Program-made: the position numbers and the translations under genes
Source: Planococcus chinensis
GTDB taxonomy: Bacteria > Bacillota > Bacilli > Bacillales_A > Planococcaceae
Direction: 5' to 3'
Assembly (NCBI RefSeq): GCF_020071995.1
Contig: NZ_JABWTK010000011.1
Span: forward strand, 32,403 to 96,402
Length of the DNA: 64,000 nucleotides
Part shown: positions 61,320 to 64,000 of the stretch, piece after piece
Position numbering within the stretch: position 1 is the stretch's first letter
Layout of the letters: each line of letters opens with the position of its first letter
The notes under the pieces: model-generated
Databases searched by the model: none
Told to the model about the DNA's origin: nothing
What the model saw: only the letters and a program-made list of their open reading frames with translations

Positions 61320-62192
61320 ATGAACAAGGTATTAGGCGTAGATATTGGGGGAACAAAGATCAGGATGGCCATCGTTGGCGAAGAAGGCGAACTGAGCTTT
61401 GACGAAACGGTTCCGACTAAAACACCGCTGTATCCTTATCTTGAAAAGCAAGTCATGCGCATTCTCGCGCTTCATCGTGACGTGGACGCCATCGGCATCG
61501 GCACACATGGATTTGTTGATCCGGTTAAAGGGAAAGTGATTTATGCAACGGACATTTTGCCAGGCTGGACAGGGACCGATTTGAAAGAACAATTGGAACG
61601 CGCGACAGGAAAGCGGGTTGAAGTGGACAACGATGCGAATTGCGCGGCTTTGGCTGAAGCTAAAATAGGGGCAGCTAAAGGCAAAAATCGTGTTGTCTGC
61701 TTAACGCTTGGAACCGGCCTCGGCGGCGGGATTATTTGGGACGGCAAGCTGTTGAGCGGGGGGCCGCACGGAGGCGCTGCTGAAATCGGGCATATGATTT
61801 TGCAGCCAAATGGCGTATTGTGTCCTTGCGGACGCCGGGGATGTTATGAACAATATGTTTCCGGGACTGCATTGAATCGGCGCATCCAGGAAGCCGGCCT
61901 TGCCATCGATTCACGGGAGCTTTTTGAAGTAGCTGCGAGCGACCCGAAAGCCCGGCAATTGGTCCAGGAATATACAGCAGACCTGGCACAAGGCATCAGT
62001 TCGCTGCAAGCTATCTTTGATATGGACATGGTCGTAATTGGCGGCGGTGTTTCAGAATCAGCTGCGCTTTGGTGGGATCCGTTCATGCAGCAGCTTGAGC
62101 CGCTGCTCTTAAATCCCCTGTCTGTAAAAGTCGCCGAATTCGGCAACGAAGCTGGGGTCCTTGGAGCTGCATTATTGATAGATGGTGAGTAA
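61320..62192 (+). CDS. ROK family glucokinase-like sugar kinase
   Basis: A 290-residue ATP-dependent sugar kinase. Phosphate motif VDIGGTKIRMAIV at the start, the catalytic Asp in VDNDANCAALAE, GTGLGGGIIWDG, the substrate Glu and zinc His in EIGHM, and the ROK zinc motif CPCGRRGCYEQY. Glucose is the likely substrate, because the next gene is an alpha-glucosidase that would release it. There is no N-terminal DNA-binding domain, so it is a kinase and not a repressor. ATG after GAGGAAG. Confidence 0.85.
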   Translation: MNKVLGVDIGGTKIRMAIVGEEGELSFDETVPTKTPLYPYLEKQVMRILALHRDVDAIGIGTHGFVDPVKGKVIYATDILPGWTGTDLKEQLERATGKRVEVDNDANCAALAEAKIGAAKGKNRVVCLTLGTGLGGGIIWDGKLLSGGPHGGAAEIGHMILQPNGVLCPCGRRGCYEQYVSGTALNRRIQEAGLAIDSRELFEVAASDPKARQLVQEYTADLAQGISSLQAIFDMDMVVIGGGVSESAALWWDPFMQQLEPLLLNPLSVKVAEFGNEAGVLGAALLIDGE

Positions 62193-62241
62193 ATTGTAGA
62201 TGGCACTGGTACTTGTCCTAAAGAAGTGAGGAGGGTCGGCC

Positions 62242-63861
62242 ATGAAGAAAAAGTGGTGGAAAGAAGCGGTCGTCTATCAGATCTATCCACGCAGTTTCAA
62301 AGACTCCAATGGCGATGGCATCGGAGATTTGAACGGCGTTATGGAAAAGCTGGATTATTTGGTCGAATTGGGAATCGACGTCATCTGGATTTGTCCAATG
62401 TACAAATCACCGAATATAGACAATGGCTACGATATCAGCGACTTTCAGGACATTATGGAAGAGATGGGAACGCTGGATGATTTCGACCGCTTGTTGGACG
62501 GGGTGCATAAACGGGGAATGAAGCTGATCCTGGATTTGGTGCTGAACCATACAAGCGATGAACATCCCTGGTTCATTGAATCCCGCTCTTCACTGGATAA
62601 CCCCAAGCGGGACTGGTATGTCTGGCGGGAAGAGCCGACCAATTGGGAAAGCATATTCAGCGGCCCCGCTTGGACGTTTGATGAAACGACCCGGCAATAT
62701 TACCTTCATCTTTATGCAGAAAAGCAGCCCGACGTGAATTGGGAAAACCCTGATTTACGGCGAGCGCTATATGACATGACCAATTGGTGGCTCGATAAAG
62801 GCGTGGATGGTTTCCGTCTGGACGCTATCAGCCATATCAAAAAAGACTATTCCAATATGCCGAATCCTAAAGGGCGGGGCTATGTGCCAGCTTGGGAAAA
62901 AATGACCGATGTCGAAGGAATTCTCGATTTTCTGAAAGAACTTCGGGAGGAAACATTCGCAAGATATGATGTAATGACGGTAGGCGAAGCGAATGGCGTG
63001 ACCACAGACGAAATCGATGAATGGATCGGTGAAAAACACGGCGTTATGGACATGCTGTTCCAATTCGAAACCTGGTATCTGCGGAAGCCCGACGAGCCGT
63101 GCGGCGTCAATGTTGATGCCCTCAAAGGCGTTTTAACCCGCTGGCAGGAAGCGGCTCAAGGAATCAGCTGGAATGCTTTGTACGTGGAAAACCACGACCG
63201 GTCGCGCATCGTTTCGACATGGGGGGATGATAAGGTTTATTGGCGTGAAAGCGCAACGGCCGTCGGCTTTATGTATTTTTTCATGCAAGGCACCCCTTTC
63301 ATTTATCAGGGACAGGAAATCGGCATGACCAATGCGCCGTTTGAAGATATTGTTTTGTATCATGACGTCAAGACCTTGAATTTTTACCGTTATAAGAAAG
63401 CGGAAGGGATGGCGCACGAAGCCATTATGAAAATGATTAAAATGAACAGCCGCGACCATTCACGCACACCGATGCAGTGGCAGGGTGAAGGTTATGGAGG
63501 CTTTTCGACTTCAAAGCCGTGGCTGGATTTAAATCCGAATTATACGTGGTTGAACGTGGAAGCGCAGCGGCAAAATCCTTTCTCGGTATTCAATTTATAT
63601 AAACAAATGATCGCTCTTCGAAAAGAGAAAGAAGTGCTCGTTTACGGCACCTATAAATTATTCAAGACTTGGTATGCTTGCGTCTATGCTTATACCCGGG
63701 AAGACGAAAAAGAGAAAGTGCTTATTCTATCAAATTTAAAAGACGAACTTTGCGCCTGGTCGCCGCCGGAAGGGGCCGTGCTGCTGCTTTGTAATTATGG
63801 AGCGGAAGATCCTTACAGTTTGCGGCCGTATGAAGCCCGGGTTTATCAATTAAAAAAGTAA
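62242..63861 (+). CDS. GH13 alpha-glucosidase (oligo-1,6-glucosidase/maltase type)
   Basis: A 539-residue family-13 glycosidase. Catalytic residues: nucleophile D194 (GFRLDAISH), acid E249 (VGEANG), stabiliser D319 (VENHDRSR). The NGDGIGDLNGV calcium-type segment and LVLNHTSDEHPWF are typical of oligo-1,6-glucosidases, maltases and trehalose-6-phosphate hydrolases, and the exact linkage is not certain. No signal peptide, so it acts on sugars already imported. ATG after GAGGAGGG. The gene ends 57 bp before the IS remnant. Confidence 0.85.
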   Translation: MKKKWWKEAVVYQIYPRSFKDSNGDGIGDLNGVMEKLDYLVELGIDVIWICPMYKSPNIDNGYDISDFQDIMEEMGTLDDFDRLLDGVHKRGMKLILDLVLNHTSDEHPWFIESRSSLDNPKRDWYVWREEPTNWESIFSGPAWTFDETTRQYYLHLYAEKQPDVNWENPDLRRALYDMTNWWLDKGVDGFRLDAISHIKKDYSNMPNPKGRGYVPAWEKMTDVEGILDFLKELREETFARYDVMTVGEANGVTTDEIDEWIGEKHGVMDMLFQFETWYLRKPDEPCGVNVDALKGVLTRWQEAAQGISWNALYVENHDRSRIVSTWGDDKVYWRESATAVGFMYFFMQGTPFIYQGQEIGMTNAPFEDIVLYHDVKTLNFYRYKKAEGMAHEAIMKMIKMNSRDHSRTPMQWQGEGYGGFSTSKPWLDLNPNYTWLNVEAQRQNPFSVFNLYKQMIALRKEKEVLVYGTYKLFKTWYACVYAYTREDEKEKVLILSNLKDELCAWSPPEGAVLLLCNYGAEDPYSLRPYEARVYQLKK

Positions 63862-63918
63862 AAAAACCTTTCCGAATAGACTGACATAGCGATTTGAGAC
63901 ACATATAAAACACCTTTA

Positions 63919-64000
63919 TTAGGCTGCTTGCGCCCCAAATTCCTTGGGTGCCAGGTAGCCTAATTTTTCGAGAATCCGGTCTTCGTTGTAGTAGCGCATA
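63919..64000 (-). mobile_element. IS3-family transposase, C-terminal end (cut by window edge)
   Basis: The minus strand reads MRYYNEDRILEKLGYLAPKE and ends FGAQAA at the TAA in 63919-63921, the usual C-terminus of an IS3/IS150-type OrfB integrase. The element enters from the right and its end should lie at about 63880-63900, where TAGACTGACATAGCGATTTGAGACA may be the terminal repeat. The other end and any target duplication are outside the window. Confidence 0.75.

Overview
The window looks like chromosome of a low-GC Gram-positive, most likely a Planococcus-like member of the Planococcaceae. That placement rests on AGGAGG-type ribosome sites with frequent GTG and TTG starts, on Bacillus-type orthologues (YkuI, RsbR, YfhO, YesL, DppA), and on long hairpin repeats that I remember from Planococcus-type genomes. 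I could run no search. No rRNA, tRNA, CRISPR array or prophage was seen. The only mobile DNA is the end of an IS3-family element at the right edge.

Layout. 1-3.5 kb: unrelated small genes (GNAT, a secreted protein, a frameshifted small basic protein, DinB, DUF2269). 3.5-8.4 kb: four genes in line (zinc alcohol dehydrogenase, metallo-beta-lactamase-fold lactonase, aldehyde dehydrogenase, second zinc alcohol dehydrogenase) behind a consensus promoter and a cre-like site. 8.4-10.5 kb: a YkuI-type EAL protein and an RsbR-type STAS protein. 10.9-18.3 kb: maltose/maltodextrin operon (binding protein, two permeases, YesL, beta-phosphoglucomutase, GH65 phosphorylase). Its first intergenic gap holds long hairpin repeats, and its mutase gene has no ordinary start codon. 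18.4-20 kb: a tiny membrane protein and a CapA-family lipoprotein. 20-24 kb: E1 alpha, E1 beta and E2 of a 2-oxoacid or acetoin dehydrogenase complex without E3. 24-33 kb: DinB, Hsp20, FemAB/GNAT-like, SUKH, D-2-hydroxyacid dehydrogenase, an Ohr homologue that has lost its peroxidatic cysteine, and a carotenoid-desaturase-like flavoenzyme.

33-45 kb: NhaC, a penicillin-binding-protein homologue without its catalytic Ser and Lys, a SnoaL-like protein, a frameshifted DUF5996 gene, RNase H, an aldo/keto reductase, a cell-wall-anchored DUF4397 protein with its own sortase, and YfhO. 45-49 kb: two CotF-like proteins, a class V aminotransferase, a HEAT-repeat protein and an amidohydrolase. 49-58.4 kb: an Lrp-type regulator, D-aminopeptidase DppA, a full Dpp/Opp peptide importer and an S9 peptidase, which together form a peptide uptake and breakdown unit. 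58.5-64 kb: PhzF and Sir2 on the minus strand, then aldo/keto reductase, ROK glucokinase and GH13 alpha-glucosidase on the plus strand, and the IS3-family tail.

Two carbohydrate modules 43 kb apart complement each other. The GH65 phosphorylase and mutase would give glucose plus glucose-6-phosphate, and the ROK kinase could phosphorylate the free glucose. The most notable points are the blc-like lactone operon, the inactive-looking PBP and Ohr homologues, the mutase with a missing start codon, the sortase/substrate pair, and two or three small genes broken by +1 shifts.
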